This document shows, piece by piece, positions 20,526-35,196 of a stretch of 64,000 bases of DNA. The notes below the pieces were generated by a model. That model saw only the letters and a list, made by a program, of their open reading frames with translations, searched no databases and had not been told where the DNA came from. Source of the stretch: Naematelia aurantialba (taxonomy: Eukaryota; Basidiomycota; Tremellomycetes; Tremellales; Naemateliaceae); contig JAKFAO010000012.1 of assembly GCA_021527695.1 (NCBI GenBank), forward strand, positions 930,001 through 994,000, read 5' to 3'. The position numbers and the translations under genes were made by a program. Within the stretch, counting starts at the first letter, position 1; each line of letters starts with the position of its first letter.

Positions 20526-20533
20526 TTTCCATA

Positions 20534-20541
20534 GTAAACTA
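20534..20541 (+). repeat. 8-bp target-site duplication, right copy
   Basis: GTAAACTA, identical to 7774..7781. Confidence 0.85.
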
Positions 20542-20878
20542 CCCGAACGCTTTTGCTCGACGTGCAAGATATGGGGGCATCGAGCGCTGGCCTCTGGTTG
20601 ACAGGCCGACTTTGTGTCTCATGCTGCTGTTGGACGTGTCAACGTGTCATAGTCGTGTAGTGGCATAATCGCGTTGTTGGATAGCCACTCCACTGTTCCT
20701 ATGGACTGGGAAAAACCTCGGGAGTGACTTTGTTGACAAGTGCGGTCGGTACAAGGCTGATGTGGCTCCCCCGCCGCATACATATCAAGTCGTTGTCAAC
20801 CATGCCCAGCGGCAGCAATGAACGGCGCTGTACGCAATCTTGTAAGAGTCTCTTCTGCATGGCCGGTAGACGTATCGT
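20542..20878. other. Short intergenic region downstream of MSH5
   Basis: Host sequence between the transposon and the MSH5 stop codon. No gene seen; it would contain the MSH5 3' UTR. Confidence 0.6.
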
Positions 20879-23800
20879 CTAAAATTCACATTCATTCTTC
20901 TCGCTAGCCACCTCCACGGACTCCTCGCGCTCATCATGTTTCGACGCTGTCTCAGAAGAAGCACCCTTCCTCTGAGCTGCTCGATCCTCTGATCTTTGTT
21001 CAGCATCCTGCACCATGTCCTTCAGCACTTCCATCACATCTTGAGTGTCGGCGTCAATCTTCCATTCGAGAAACCTCTGCGCCAAGTATTCGGCATCTTC
21101 CAGCTCGGCTTTCTCATCCTCCGAAAGCTCGCGATCGAGTAACTTGGCCAGCTCGAATTTTGTCATCAGCTCGCTGAATAATCAGCCAGCTTGTCGTCCC
21201 CCGTTCAGCAGCTCACGTAACCTCTCTTCCCCTCTCGACCACCTCGGGAGGCACGCCATGCAGCAATGCGCATTCTGCGGCATTAGAAGTGGTCGAAAGT
21301 GTTGGTGACAGTCTATAGTCAGCATGGGAGTAGAGCTGGACCTCACTTGTATAAATACGTTATATCATTATCGCCTTGGAAGAAGACGGTTTTCATGTGA
21401 CAGAATAGTATTGGCAACTCTGGAAGTAGCAATTGGCGTGCAAATAGCTCACTGATCATCAATGTTGTCACCGCAATCCTCACTGGAAGTGCGTCATGAC
21501 GATCGTCCTCGGACAAGGTCCCATCAACAGATACTCAATGGTCCCTGCGAGCAAGCCTGCGCCATCGGCCGATGTGGTCCCTAAGTATTAGTTAGCGCCT
21601 TATGTAGCCTCACCTTTCCCAAATTCATCGAGGATGATGAGCGAACGATCTGTTGCACCCCGCAAAGCGTGGCTGACTTGACTGAGGTCGATCATGAAAG
21701 CGGATCCAACCTGCCGTCAGCGTGATTGTCTGCTTTGCAACTCACTCGTGTAGATGACTCGCGCGTCTGGAGCCGAGTATAGACTTGACAGTCAGCGTAT
21801 ATCAAAAGCCGTCGCACTCTTATCAACCACACCGATCTTTGCGGATTTTGCGGGCACGAACCCGCCGACCTGCGCCATGTAGACGATCAGTGCCACCTGT
21901 TTGCCATACGCTGATTTGCCGGAACCATTCGCTCCAGTGATGATCATCTTATGTTAGGTGTTATGAGTCGGACAGCTCACCATGCTTCTCAGATCCTCAT
22001 GATCTCCCCCAGCCAGCATAGTATCGTTGGAAATGTAATTGTCCATGGTCATCTCGAAGAGGATATGTCGACCCTCGCGAATCTCAAGTATCGGCTCTTC
22101 TGTCATCTTGGGTCGCACAAGATGATACTTGTTTACGGCTCTTGCTAGGGAAAGCAGACTGAAGTCAGGACCAGGGGTCACTCTGAATCACCAGTCAAGT
22201 TCTGCTATGCCGTCCACTACGGCCATCATGAAGGGCTCAACCAGTTTCATCTGCTCGGTCATATCCTGCGTGATTAGGAGTTCACGTTCTGCCATCAGCA
22301 GCATCCTGAATTGCGAGGGATAGTACCTATGATCAAGCTGTGAAGGTCACCAAAATGTTCATCGAGATTTTCCATCTCTGGCGTCTTGTAGTACTGGTTC
22401 TCTTCCGACTCGAACTTCCCCATCAGCAGTGGCGAGTATGGAACCGACCTTGAACTCCCAAGATTCAGGCGCGTGGACGCTTGGTTTTGAAGGTTCAACA
22501 GCGACCAAATAGCCAAGTTGAGGAAAGTAGACGACGTTCAGCGTCTTGCAAAAGTCCAAGGGCACGTTTGGCGAGAGTTTTGTCGCCACCAAATTCTGCA
22601 CTTAGTCCGCCCGCAGCAAGCGCACGTACCAAAAGTGGCTCCAGCTCTGGAGGTCAGCTAGCATCCACCACTTCTACGCACCAGCAAGCCTTTGCCGACA
22701 GTCATCTAGAACGTCGTCTACCCCGATTCGCACGCAAATTCGTTTTTCATCTCTTGACGCATCCCAATCGACCTGAGATTAATCGAGAACGACTGAACTC
22801 GCTCACGATACCGATCACTTGTGACATGAACTCCTCGAGCTCGGGTTTCATTGACGTTTGTATCTAGTTGTCAGTGCAGCTCGCTGCCTACTTGCTACTC
22901 TTTTGGCGATCCTTAATGTCACTGAAACAGAGTTTGCGATACCAACAACCAGCTCTCGGACCTCGCGAGCGGCCAACAGCGACTATTTCTGTCACTACTG
23001 CGCATGCTGGGACGAACTTCGATCATGCCCTTCCAGTCGGTCATTTTAGCTTTTCCCTGGCGGATATTGTTGCACCATCCTGTAATATTACCAATCCTCC
23101 TCATTGTACGATGCAGAAGCTGCGCGGTATGATGATGCTCGGCGGAAGATAAGAGCTCGACAGCGTCATGCCTCTCTTGAATGGCCTCTACATGGAACAA
23201 AGGACGGAGGTGCCAAGTGTTCAGCAGCTTCTTGCCAAGGGGGGTGACGCAATTATTGAAGATGCCTGCAGAGATTAATACCAAGGAAATCACACAGTGC
23301 AAGAACTGACCGAAGATGGAGAGTGCTTGCTGCGATCGACCAGCATAACGATTCGCCTCCCTTCCGACCTCGAATATTGCCAACGATCTACGTTGGGTAG
23401 GCCGTACGGACATGTTCCCACTCAAGAGGCTTACGTCAATGCATCATGATTGATTAGCATATGTTGTTCGCTGCGCCCTGTCAGCCGAACCAATGCGCAG
23501 AAAAGGAAATGTTCACAGATCCAAGCTTTCGATACCTGCTAGCTCAAACGGCCCGGTATCGTTGAGATAAGGCTGCTTGATGAGGAAGGAGATCAGACCT
23601 CCAGTGGCCGCCACCTGTGCCTATCAGCCTATCACTGCTTGGTTACGTGTTAGACCTACCGCCGCAAGAGCATTGACGTTCATCCAACAGCCGAGCTTGA
23701 CCAGAGCCAGTCTTGTCTTTCCCAACCCCGCTCCCGTTTCCAGGGCGTAACCGTTACTATGCTGTATCCCACTGAACGATTGGTCCTCTTCGGCAGTTCT

Positions 23801-24503
23801 CGTTGGGGAAGAAGATATATCTGCGGATACAGGGACTGATCGATCGGGTAAGTGGATCGAAGTGACGGCGTTGTAAGCGTTCGCTAGGGAGAAACTGTTG
23901 GACGACTGGATCTGAAATGTGCAGTTTCGCTCCTCAGCACCTAGATCAGTCGTGTTTCAGCCGTTAGACGTCCTTCAGCCTATCCCCCCGTTGAAGTGGA
24001 ATGTAGCGCACAGTATGCCTCGATCTGGTCAACAAGGCTGTCAGGCGCTCTCGAAGAAACAATGATAACATCCGCTCGCGTCTGCTCCATCACTTTGCCA
24101 CTCAGCGAAACCTGAAGGGATCGGGGGGTGGGTACGGACGCAATACAGCCAGATCCCAACCATGGGTGTCCTTGGTGTCTTCCAACACGTATACTTTGCG
24201 CCATTCGGGGTCGTAGCTCGCCGCCGCCAGGGTGTTGCCTTGAGGAACGTGCAGCGAGAGGACCTGACTGGTTTCAGTGAGGCCGGAAGAAACCTGCACG
24301 ATAAGACTTGCCTTCTGGGGCCGCAGGTCGTCTTCACCTGCGTCAGCCTCGTCTTCCTCGAGCTGCCGCGGTAGCTCTTGTCCTGGACTATTGCAATCCC
24401 ACGCGACTGGCTCTTCACCAGCTCGGAAGCGCACCGCACGAGCCGGAGTTGGCGTCGACGATTGTGAAAATGTGCTTGCCGGACGTTTCTTGTTTCTGTG
24501 CAT
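20879..24503 (-). CDS. MSH5: MutS homologue MSH5 (meiotic crossover factor)
   Basis: A many-exon gene on the minus strand from ATG 24503 ([12 protein letters not shown]) to TAG 20879..20881. The amino part has the MSH5-typical [16 protein letters not shown] and a segment near 24000 with [12 protein letters not shown]. The ATPase core is clear. Walker A GANGSGKS lies near 21911-21934 and is followed by [16 protein letters not shown]; Walker [10 protein letters not shown] lies near 21617-21640. The final exons have [17 protein letters not shown] and [11 protein letters not shown], the MSH5-type C-terminal helix-turn-helix. MSH5 pairs with MSH4 as a clamp on recombination intermediates and promotes crossovers rather than mismatch repair. 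The N-terminal Pro/Glu-rich 80 residues are extra. I did not resolve every intron of the middle portion (22150-24100). Confidence 0.88.
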
Positions 24504-24880
24504 TCTTGCAGCGAGGGGTAAGAAGGAGCACTGGAGTGATAAGCGCAATGTAATGTAAGCTTGAGGAAGGAAGGAAGGAAGTAAGGAAAGAAGAGAATAA
24601 GATAGAGAAGGTAAAGAAGGAAAGAAATGAAGAATCAAAGTCTAATAGGCACTTGCGCAGCAAGTCAGTGGCGTCAGTAGCAACATCAGTTCAGCAGTGG
24701 TCGACCGCAAAACCCCACTGAGCCCAACACAATGCATGCTGATGATGTCAATAGAAGGATGGAGACTAATTTCTATAGTCCCAACGTACACTGGGGGAAA
24801 ACCCGAATTTTGACACGTCAGTAAAGACTCGCGAGGAAATTGTACCATATACCGTAACTGTGCTCCAACAGTCCCCACGC
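24504..24880. other. Intergenic region upstream of MSH5
   Basis: 377 bp between the PAP1 stop and the MSH5 start, both on the minus strand. On the minus strand it is a pyrimidine-rich 5' leader (TTCCTT repeats at 24560-24625). No gene seen. Confidence 0.6.
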
Positions 24881-27629
<2,749 letters not shown>

Positions 27630-28134
27630 CACGGCTGGGTATGTTGCGTCACCGTATCAGGAAGCTGGTCGATGTTGAGTCAGTGGGCCGATTGAGTGGC
27701 TGTCATTCAGTCTATCTCCTACAAAGAGAGAGCGAGAGGTGGTTCAGTGGTCAAAGCAGTATGATACATCTGACGGTTGGAACAACAGAACCTAAGTCTC
27801 GCAGGAGCCCTCCACCCCAAGCCTCGGCAATTTATGAGTGTGGCGGTCCAGGTGCTTAGATCCGCGATTTCTTATGACGCATCCAGTGTTCCATTCATTG
27901 CCGTGCATAGATTGCATAAAGCAGTCTTGTTGGCTGCACCCATGGAAAAGGGACGTTCATCAAGTCGGAAGTGATATTTCCCCAAGCCTGTAGACACAGC
28001 ACTTGGTACATAATCGGAATCGCGCCTTCGGATAGTCGCCACCAAAGATTAACCTTCGTCTTCATTTGTGACATCGGTGATACACAGGTGCTGGCTCCGC
28101 TATCAAAATCCACAGCAATCATTGCGTGTCCCTC
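27630..28134. other. Intergenic region upstream of PAP1
   Basis: About 500 bp between the arrestin-like stop and the PAP1 start (both minus). No gene recognised; PAP1 promoter and arrestin 3' UTR expected. Confidence 0.55.
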
Positions 28135-30254
28135 TCATGCACTCGGCTGATCGCCGATCTTCCGTGCTGGCTCAAGCTCATCCCTCAAATTGCCACCCGT
28201 CTGCTCAGCATCCCCAAACCCCTTCGCACTCCTGACCAGCTCCGCCAACCCTACCATACACAGACAATTTCTTCTCCCCACCTTTCCATCCGGCATAACG
28301 CTCCGCGAACAAACACGACACACGCCCTCTTCGTTTCCGACGAGTGTGGGCGGGTGGTCGTGTCGAGGATGAGGGGGCATACTGGGTGGACAAGACGGCG
28401 ATGAGCACAGTCGCGCCTCGATGGGTGTCTTGCATAATGGACAAGGACGATCGGATGGATTTTGGAAGATTTGAGACATGGTTCGGTCATCTGGTAGAGT
28501 CAGAAATGATTCAGCAGCTTGCCTCGAGGGAATCGCTCGCAGGAATATAGACATACAAGAGGGCAAATTCTGAACGGACGGAGTGATGGCGCACTAGACG
28601 AATCAGCTCCGAGTGCTGGCTCATCGTGGTGACAGCTCACGTTTGGGACAATGGTCGGCTTCCGCAGCACCAGTACGCGCATTTGACCAGGCCCGTCATG
28701 CCCCATCTTGCGACCCTGTGCATCTTCGCCCCATACGCTGAAGTACAATTCGATGATCAACGCGTGAGAGCTATGTAGAGGGGCTTTGACGCTGCAGGCA
28801 AGAGCGTTAGCTGAAGAAGGAAGGGAGGCGAGTCCGATGACGCACTGCGGCAAAGTCGATGGTCGGGTGTCTTCGTCGTCAGGCAGTCTCCCCTTTGCTT
28901 CTAAGCGACACGGGCCAGTATCTTTGCCCCGAGCGGAGGTGCCGCGCCACAATTTCCCTCCTTGAGGTTCTCCAGGTGCTTCATGCACCAAGTGCCGGCG
29001 GACATGCTTGTACTGGGGTGTTGCAGGTTCAGCGGACTCGAGTTCACTGTTCGAGAAATGCTGCACAGTCGTTTCAAGATAGATGTGCCAAGAGACGATG
29101 GTAGTTTCCGGGGACGGGGAAGGTATCGAGAACCGAGCAAACAGTAGCGCACCAACACACCACTGTAGCGATTAGCGAACTTCTGGATTGTATAGATAGA
29201 CAACGTGACGGCGTGAGACAAGTGACCTACGACATCTGATACCATGCGTAACTCCCATGCACCGAGTCTGTCTGCATGCCCCGTCAACCGTTCATCTAGG
29301 TCCGTGACGCCTCCATTCGGATGAGGATTATATACCAGCATCAAGACTCGATGCGCTTCCATTGACTGTTCCAGCCACATGACTTCCGAGCTTATAAGAG
29401 GTGCGCTACCGGGAGCAGGGCCCGAATCTACACGCTCGTAGGCTGGAGGACTAGGCGGTGGCGCTGGGCTTGGACCATTCCCGCCCGTCCGGTCGTACGA
29501 GGGCGCCCGTGCAGGAGAGGCGGCACGTCCTTTCAGCAATCTGGAGCCCTCGGGGGTGGCGGAGCGCCTTCGCAGCCCACTGAAGAATTGGCGCTGGCCA
29601 AGATTCTCAACGGTCTCAATACAGGCCCAGAGGTCGTGGGTGACTTTGCCGGTTGGATGCCAGTCGTGAGGTGCCAGGTCTGGCGGGAGGGGAAAAGTAA
29701 AGCCGAACCTGTATTCTCAGCTCTGGACATATGGCTGGGTCGCATGAGCCTCAGCTGAGAACCCCACTTGCAACCACTTTCATGACCCGTTGTGTGGCTG
29801 GATGCATGTAGAAGCGAGGGAGAGGAGGCGATTGAGGAGTGAACGAATGAATTCACCTACTGCGTACTCACTTGGTGGTTCCCTCGGATAACAGCAGCCC
29901 ATCCTCGTCCAGCGGTAACTGTTGTAACTCTCTTTCAAAGATCACCTCCTCAATCCATGGCTTGCCCTCTTCCCCCATCTTGACAGTACTGCGCAACCCG
30001 ACCTTGACAGCTTTGGCTCGCCTGGCGCCATGTCGAGGCGGTATGTACACCTCGAGCTCTCCTGTCACTTCGTTTCCCACCCATGACGAGGATGGAGACG
30101 ACGAACTCTCGGAGCTCTGGGGGTCTATTGAAGGCTGCGGCTGAATATAGAGTACACCGAAAGCTGGGATGTTGAGGTACAGAGACGGATGGGTCGGCGG
30201 CCGATAGCTAGCAGTCTGTAGAGGATTCGGCAGGCGACGAAGCAGAGACGGCAT
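28135..30254 (-). CDS. Arrestin-like protein with Cys-rich tail
   Basis: ATG 30254 (MPSLLRRLPNPLQ), minus strand, several introns, TGA 28135..28137. The N-terminal arrestin beta-sandwich is suggested by FGVLYIQPQ, VTGELEVYIPPRHGARRAKAVKVGLRS and the FGFTFPLPPDLAPHDW segment near 29665. The C-terminal arrestin half includes LHSSHALIIELYFSVWG near 28760. A long Pro-rich insert (PSPAPPPSPPAYE, near 29450) resembles PY-type adaptor tails. The last exon carries CPLCKTPIEARLC … CRVCSRS, a pair of CxxC motifs suggesting a zinc-binding tail. Fungal arrestin-related proteins recruit Rsp5-type ubiquitin ligases to plasma-membrane transporters. No perfect PPxY was confirmed; the exact intron set near 28500 is uncertain. 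Confidence 0.65.
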
Positions 30255-31214
30255 GCTGTGGAAGCCTTAGCCTTGTGGCTTCGCAATGACTGCAACCTCA
30301 ACCTCTCAATAACAGTGTGTTAGAATATCCGCACATGGATTCCTCTGCAGAACCGGACGCAAATCTCGGCATGAACGCCGCCTCGGGTGGCGATCTTGCC
30401 CCGGAAAGCTTAGAGACATTGAGCCCAGCGCAACCCGTCATGCTTGGATTTCAGTATGTCTTGCCAAAGTACATTGCGACAAAGCTGGGCTCATCACTGG
30501 GCCTGATCGCTCCTAGTAATGTCGAGGGAATGTTGGTAATGATATATTGGTTTCAAGTCGGTTGAGAATGAATCGAAGTTTCCAACGAGCGAGCTTCGGG
30601 AGTTCATGAACCCGACGCTCAGTCTTCTGGACCCCGATACTGACCCTTGTACCGCACTGCAGCCGCACAGAGTCTCGTGTCGGCGACGTGTACTGTTGGG
30701 CGGCACATGTCGTACCGCCGTTGATGCGGCGGCGCAAACAATCAACCCGTGCCGCCAAGGAAGGCTCAACGCGTCTCTAGGGGTGAAGCTCGATCTTTCG
30801 GTATGTTATAGTTTCCCGTTCCTGTGCCGGTGGGTTCCCTGTACTACCTCTGTCCCTGCTTGGTATCTGACTGGCGCTGTTTGGGCGACGCTTGCCCTCA
30901 AGTGTGACCACTCGAAAAAATGCCCGGTTGTCACGCCGAGTGCAGTTCAGGGCCAGCATTTCCTGTATTTATTTCTTTTTTATTTTCTCGACGCGCAAAA
31001 GATAAGTCGCGTCTTGCCTTGTGTTGTGCGTATGTATAATACGTGGGTGATGCGTGTATGCTTGACCGCATCATATCTCATCGTCTCAACTGAAACCATT
31101 CCGCTGTTTTGCTTGTACCTCTACTCACTCGCCTTTGACAGGCCACACTCGTTGCAACCCAGGCTTTGACAGCTTCTCTCGGATTTGATATCCAAGACGA
31201 GTATTGAGACCACC
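30255..31214 (+). other. Region with a possible small + strand gene (30335..~30810)
   Basis: ATG at 30335 opens 67 codons (MDSSAEPDANLGMNAASGGD…). After a possible ~31-49-nt intron near 30520-30556 the frame continues through ESKFPTSELREFMNPTLSLL to about 30801. No domain is recognised, splice sites are weak, and the continuing open stretch to 31169 looks non-coding (pyrimidine-rich). Otherwise this is the shared upstream region of the arrestin-like gene (-) and the glutaredoxin-like gene (+). Confidence 0.3.
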
Positions 31215-32561
31215 ATGTCGTCACCTATCCACCAGTATTTGTTTTCACCACCTCCGTCCCCGCCTCGTCGACCGGCCGACCTTGAATCTGCGATTCCGCC
31301 CACTCCGAGGCTCACCTCGCTCAAAACTCTCCTCCTTCCCGTCGACCTGATCCCTCGCACCTCGCTCGATGCGCCGACACTCTCTGAGCTCAAGCCGCGA
31401 TCGCCACGGACACCACGGAACAACCAATTCACATTCGACAGCACCTTCCCTTCCCACGAGTCAATCGAGTTCGATATCGAGAAGTCACCTCGGCTCATGA
31501 ACCCCGAGATATTTGAGACGCCGAGGCAGCGTAAGGGGGAGAAGACTATCGCCTCGCCACCGTACCTACCAACCAACGTGCCCTCGGCACCCACGGTGTT
31601 GCCCACAACCCTGCCTCGACCGCTCATAAGGCTCATCTTCCTCGCATCGCTATTGCTATCCAGCGTGCTCCTGCTTATCCTCGTGCCGTCCGCTCGCCTT
31701 CCTTCGCTCCGTGCCGCCTCGGTATCACGTCGTCTGTTGCTGGACGAAGACGGCAGGGCGTATTATGATGTGCATCATAGTGTCTCGTCGTTCGAGCAAG
31801 CTAGGGACCGGGACTACACACCGCCGCAGGTCAGAATCTCAAGCTTATCGAAACGCGCGATCATCCCACCTGCGGCTATGGAGACTATCGCTGCTGGTGA
31901 GTTTCTTGTTTGCAGCGTACCATAGTAGCTTGCAACTGATTTAGTAGTCGCGCCACGCCCCACTCGTGCAACTAGCCCACGGCCTCTGCCAGCATCCCAC
32001 GAGCTGCTTGCGCTTCAGTCTTATCTCCTGCAATCAGACTACAACGTGCTTCCGCAGTTCACGGACCCTAATGCACCTCTGGACGCCAATGCTGTGCTCT
32101 CGGTAGGCTCGCACCACCTCGGCTTGCCGGGATCGCCCGCCGAGGCTGCTTGGCTCGCCGAACTCGAGGCTGAACACGCCGACGACGTGGTAGTATGGTA
32201 CGGCGGCAACGGAGTGGCCAAGCGCCCTCTCGACATTCTCACCACCCTTGAAGACATTCATGGGCCCAGCAAGAAACCGACCCTGGTGCCCTGCCACGGT
32301 CGCTCGGATCTGGCTCTGCTTCGAGGCATATTTAACCGTTTTGGCGTCGATATTCAGCACCACCCGTTGATCATGATCGGTACGACGCCGATTGTGGGCG
32401 ATGCAGACACACTTAAAGAGATGAGCAACAGCGGCAAGCTCGATGAGATGCTAGACAGAATTGGATGGGGCAAGAAGCATGCCGCGAAATCGTGGAAGCC
32501 AAAGGTCGCAAAGGTCGCGAAGAAGGAGCTGTCCGAGCTCGAGCTGGCCCTTCAGAAATAA
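31215..32561 (+). CDS. Membrane-anchored glutaredoxin-like protein
   Basis: Exon 1 is 31215..31896; exon 2 starts at 31945 (or 31948) and runs to TAA at 32559..32561, about 430 residues. Residues 1-135 are Ser/Pro-rich with many SP/TP sites. One membrane span follows (LIRLIFLASLLLSSVLLLIL), then a lumenal linker and a thioredoxin-fold region: DDVVVWYGGNG, PTLVPCHGRSDLALLRGIF, then HHPLIMIGTTPIVGDADTL and NSGKLDEMLDRIGW. The last two resemble the cis-Pro/glycine-rich end of glutaredoxins. Yeast Grx6/Grx7 share the type II topology in the early secretory pathway. A standard CPYC/CPYS/CGFS active site is not present; only a single Cys in PCHGRSD is near the expected place, so catalytic activity is doubtful. 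Confidence 0.65.
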
Positions 32562-32884
32562 CATGTGGACATATGGATATCGCGACCGTCGGATTATTTG
32601 ATAGTGGACTCGTGCTGGATTCACGGACTATGACTGGTTTACAAAACCTCTGTATATGCATCCCTGCGATACTTTGACCGCTAGCTGGACGAGTTTAGGC
32701 GTGGACGTTAGGCATCGTAATCTTGCACGCCTAATAATTGCCACCGGACGCGTGGCGGAAGACGCGATTTCATGTCCTCGATTTTGTGCATTTCCTCTGC
32801 TCGACCTCTACTGGGTTTGCATTGCATTGTCGAGTGGTCTGGCATATCTCAACATCAAGTTTAGCATACTGGGAGATTACCAAG
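32562..32884 (+). other. Intergenic region upstream of POB3
   Basis: About 320 bp; no gene seen. It contains the terminator of the glutaredoxin-like gene and the POB3 promoter. Confidence 0.6.
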
Positions 32885-35196
32885 ATGGCGACAGTGACAT
32901 TTGACAACAGTACGCATCAACACCCCCCGTGTGTCGTCCGAGCTGATCTCGTCTCAAGTCTTCCATGGCAACTCGTCAGAGCTGGGAAGTGCGTATTCCA
33001 GTTTCCGCCATGATGGAAATCTGGCACTGCATCGTCTGTCGTTCAGAAACTGATGCGGCACCATCAGAGCTGCGTTTCAACGCCGCTGGCTTTGGCTGGA
33101 AGTCGTATCAGTCCGAGGACAATAACCCAATGACATATAGCGGGAGTGACTTGCGGTCGGCTACTTGGATCAGGTGAGCTGCCACTGGTCCAAAGCTGTC
33201 GTCTCCTGTTGGATCTCGTTCCTTAATCCACATACAAATAAAGCTCAAGAAGAGAATCCGCTAACCCATCGCTGCAGAGTTGCTCGGAATTTCCAGCTTC
33301 GCTTCACCATGCGGCAATCAGACAAACCTCGCGTGACTTTCGACGGCTTCAAGCGCGACGTCAGTCGATTTCCGTGCATTCCGCAAGACGGACCGGGGAG
33401 CTAACGTCCTTTAGGAGCTTGAAAAGGTCAAGCGGACTCTGGACGACTACTTCCACATCAAGCTAGAGCAGCGGGATGTGAGCCTGAAAGGCTGGAACTG
33501 GGGAAAGGCAGAAGTGATAGGTAGGCGTTGATCGGGCAACTATACTGGACTCAGTCTGATTCCAAAGGGAACGAGCTGCAGTTTCAAGTCCAGGGCAAAC
33601 CGACGTTCGAATTACCACTGAAGAATGTCGCAAACTCCAACATCGCCGGCAAGAACGAAGTTGCACTGGAGTTCAACCCTGCACCACCCTCGAATGACCG
33701 GAATCCAACTGCCCGAGTCGTGGACGAGCTGATAGAGATCCGGTTTTACGTACCTGGAAAGAGTCGAAAGCCCAAGGGCAGTGATGCGGGCAGCGGAGAG
33801 GAGAGCGAGACGGATATGGATGAGGATGGAAATGAGATTTCAGCAGCAGAGGCATTGCATGAAATGATCAAGGAGAAGGCGGATATCAATGCGGTGACCG
33901 GGGAAAGCATTGTCGTGTTTGAGGATATCCTGGTCCTAACCCCAAGGTGGGTCCATGATTGTCACCATTACTGACCGGTGCAGAGGACGGTTCTCGCTCG
34001 AATTCTTTGCCGACTCGATTCGTTTGGTCGGCAAGTCGACTGATTATCGTGTACCATATACTTCCATCCACCGCATGTTCCTGCTTCCCAAGATCGACGA
34101 CATTCATATCCAGCTGGTTCTGGGACTGGACCCGCCCATCCGGTCGGGAGCCACACGTTACCCATTCCTGGTCGCACAGTGGCCGAAAGACGAGGAGGTC
34201 GACGCGGAACTCAATCTCACTGAGTAGGTGTGGCGGGTTTCAACGCTTACAGATCAGGGAGGAACTCGCACAGCACGAAGGGCTGCAGCGCAAATATGAG
34301 GCGCCTACTTTCCAGGTGGTTTCACGTGTGCTCAAAGCTCTCACCAAAAAGAAGGTTACCCCTCCAGGCAACTTTAGAAAGTACGTCCATCGACATGGAG
34401 AACCTGACAATTGCAGTGTTCAAGGTATCAATGGGATCAAAGCGAATGTCAAGGCTGTTCAAGGGGAGCTGTACTTCCTGGAAAAGGGTCTCATTTTCAT
34501 GGCCAAACAACCCATTCTTATCGACTTCTCAAAGACAGAAAGCATCTCGTTTTCACGGTGAGTTGAAGGTAAAGTAAGGAAGCAAGCTCATGTCGCAGTG
34601 TTGGAGGGGGGGTTGCATCGGCCAAAACTTTTGATATGCGGGTGACATCCAAGTCCGATACCGCCGATCATGTGTTTTCTGCGATCCCGAAAGAAGAGGT
34701 CGAATCGATCACGATGTTCCTGACTTCGAAGAATGTTCGGCTGAAGAACGACATGGAGGAGGTGATGGATGTTGATCCCATCAGCGACGACGACGACCTG
34801 GATGACGCTAGCATTCCCAGTGAAGATGAGAAGAAGAGTAAGAAGGACAAGGGCAAGAGCCAACCCAAAGCAGCGGATGACGACGAGGAGTCGGGTACGT
34901 GCCTGCCACTCCTGTGATGCGAGTGGGACGTAGCTGAAGCGGTTGCAGAAGACGAGGACTTCCGGTCTGGGTCTAGCGATGGCGGATCGCCATCAGAGAG
35001 CGACTCGGAAGACGACGATAGTGCCGTGGCCTCGGATGCGTCTGATCCTATGATCGAAGAGATTCGGAAACGAGAGGCGAAGAAGAAGAGCAAAGGTGCA
35101 GACGAGGCACCGAAGAAGAACAAGGATATTAGTAGTGACGAAGAGGCCAAGCCGCAGAAGAAAAAGGCGAAGAAGGAGGATGTGAATGATGATTGA
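32885..35196 (+). CDS. POB3: FACT complex subunit Pob3
   Basis: Eleven exons resolved with unbroken phase: 32885..32909, 32959..32988, 33068..33173, 33278..33359, 33415..33513, 33555..33946, 33984..34223, 34258..34380, 34417..34557, 34599..34894 and 34949..35196, giving 593 residues. The NTD/dimerisation part has FDNIFHGNSSELGK and WIRVARNFQLR. The first PH domain of the middle region carries WNWGKAE and the conserved RFSLEFFADSIRL and YRVPYTSIHRMFLLPK. The second PH domain has EGLQRKYEAPTFQVV and LEKGLIFMAKQPILIDF. The tail is an acidic/basic nucleosome-binding region. As in yeast, no HMG box is present (a separate Nhp6 supplies it). With Spt16, Pob3 moves histones aside for polymerases. Confidence 0.96.

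Larger units (their letters stand above)
7782..20533. mobile_element. Large TIR DNA transposon carrying spliced genes and nested insertions
   Basis: Bounded by 98-bp perfect inverted repeats and an 8-bp direct repeat. Once the chromovirus (8959..16783), the ~574-bp insertion interrupting gene A and the solo LTR (18480..19055) are subtracted, about 3.8 kb of original element remains. It holds gene A (+, broken), gene B (-) and gene C (+), all small and multi-exon. Motifs TCATTGA/TCAATGA and TCAGTGA recur near both ends and between genes A and B, as expected of subterminal transposase-binding repeats. No DDE transposase is recognisable, so the element may be non-autonomous or use an unfamiliar transposase. 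Long TIRs with an 8-bp duplication would fit Mutator-like, hAT or KDZ-type groups; I cannot choose. It inserted between the GFA gene and MSH5. Confidence 0.85.

Noticed and set aside
7782..20533. Starship-like or Crypton-like element
   Set aside because: There are inverted repeats and an 8-bp target duplication, and no tyrosine-recombinase (DUF3435-type) motif was seen at either end.
30606..31169. Plus-strand open frame of 187 codons before the glutaredoxin-like gene
   Set aside because: The second half is a pyrimidine-rich leader with no domain; it may include a small exon at the start but is not one continuous gene.
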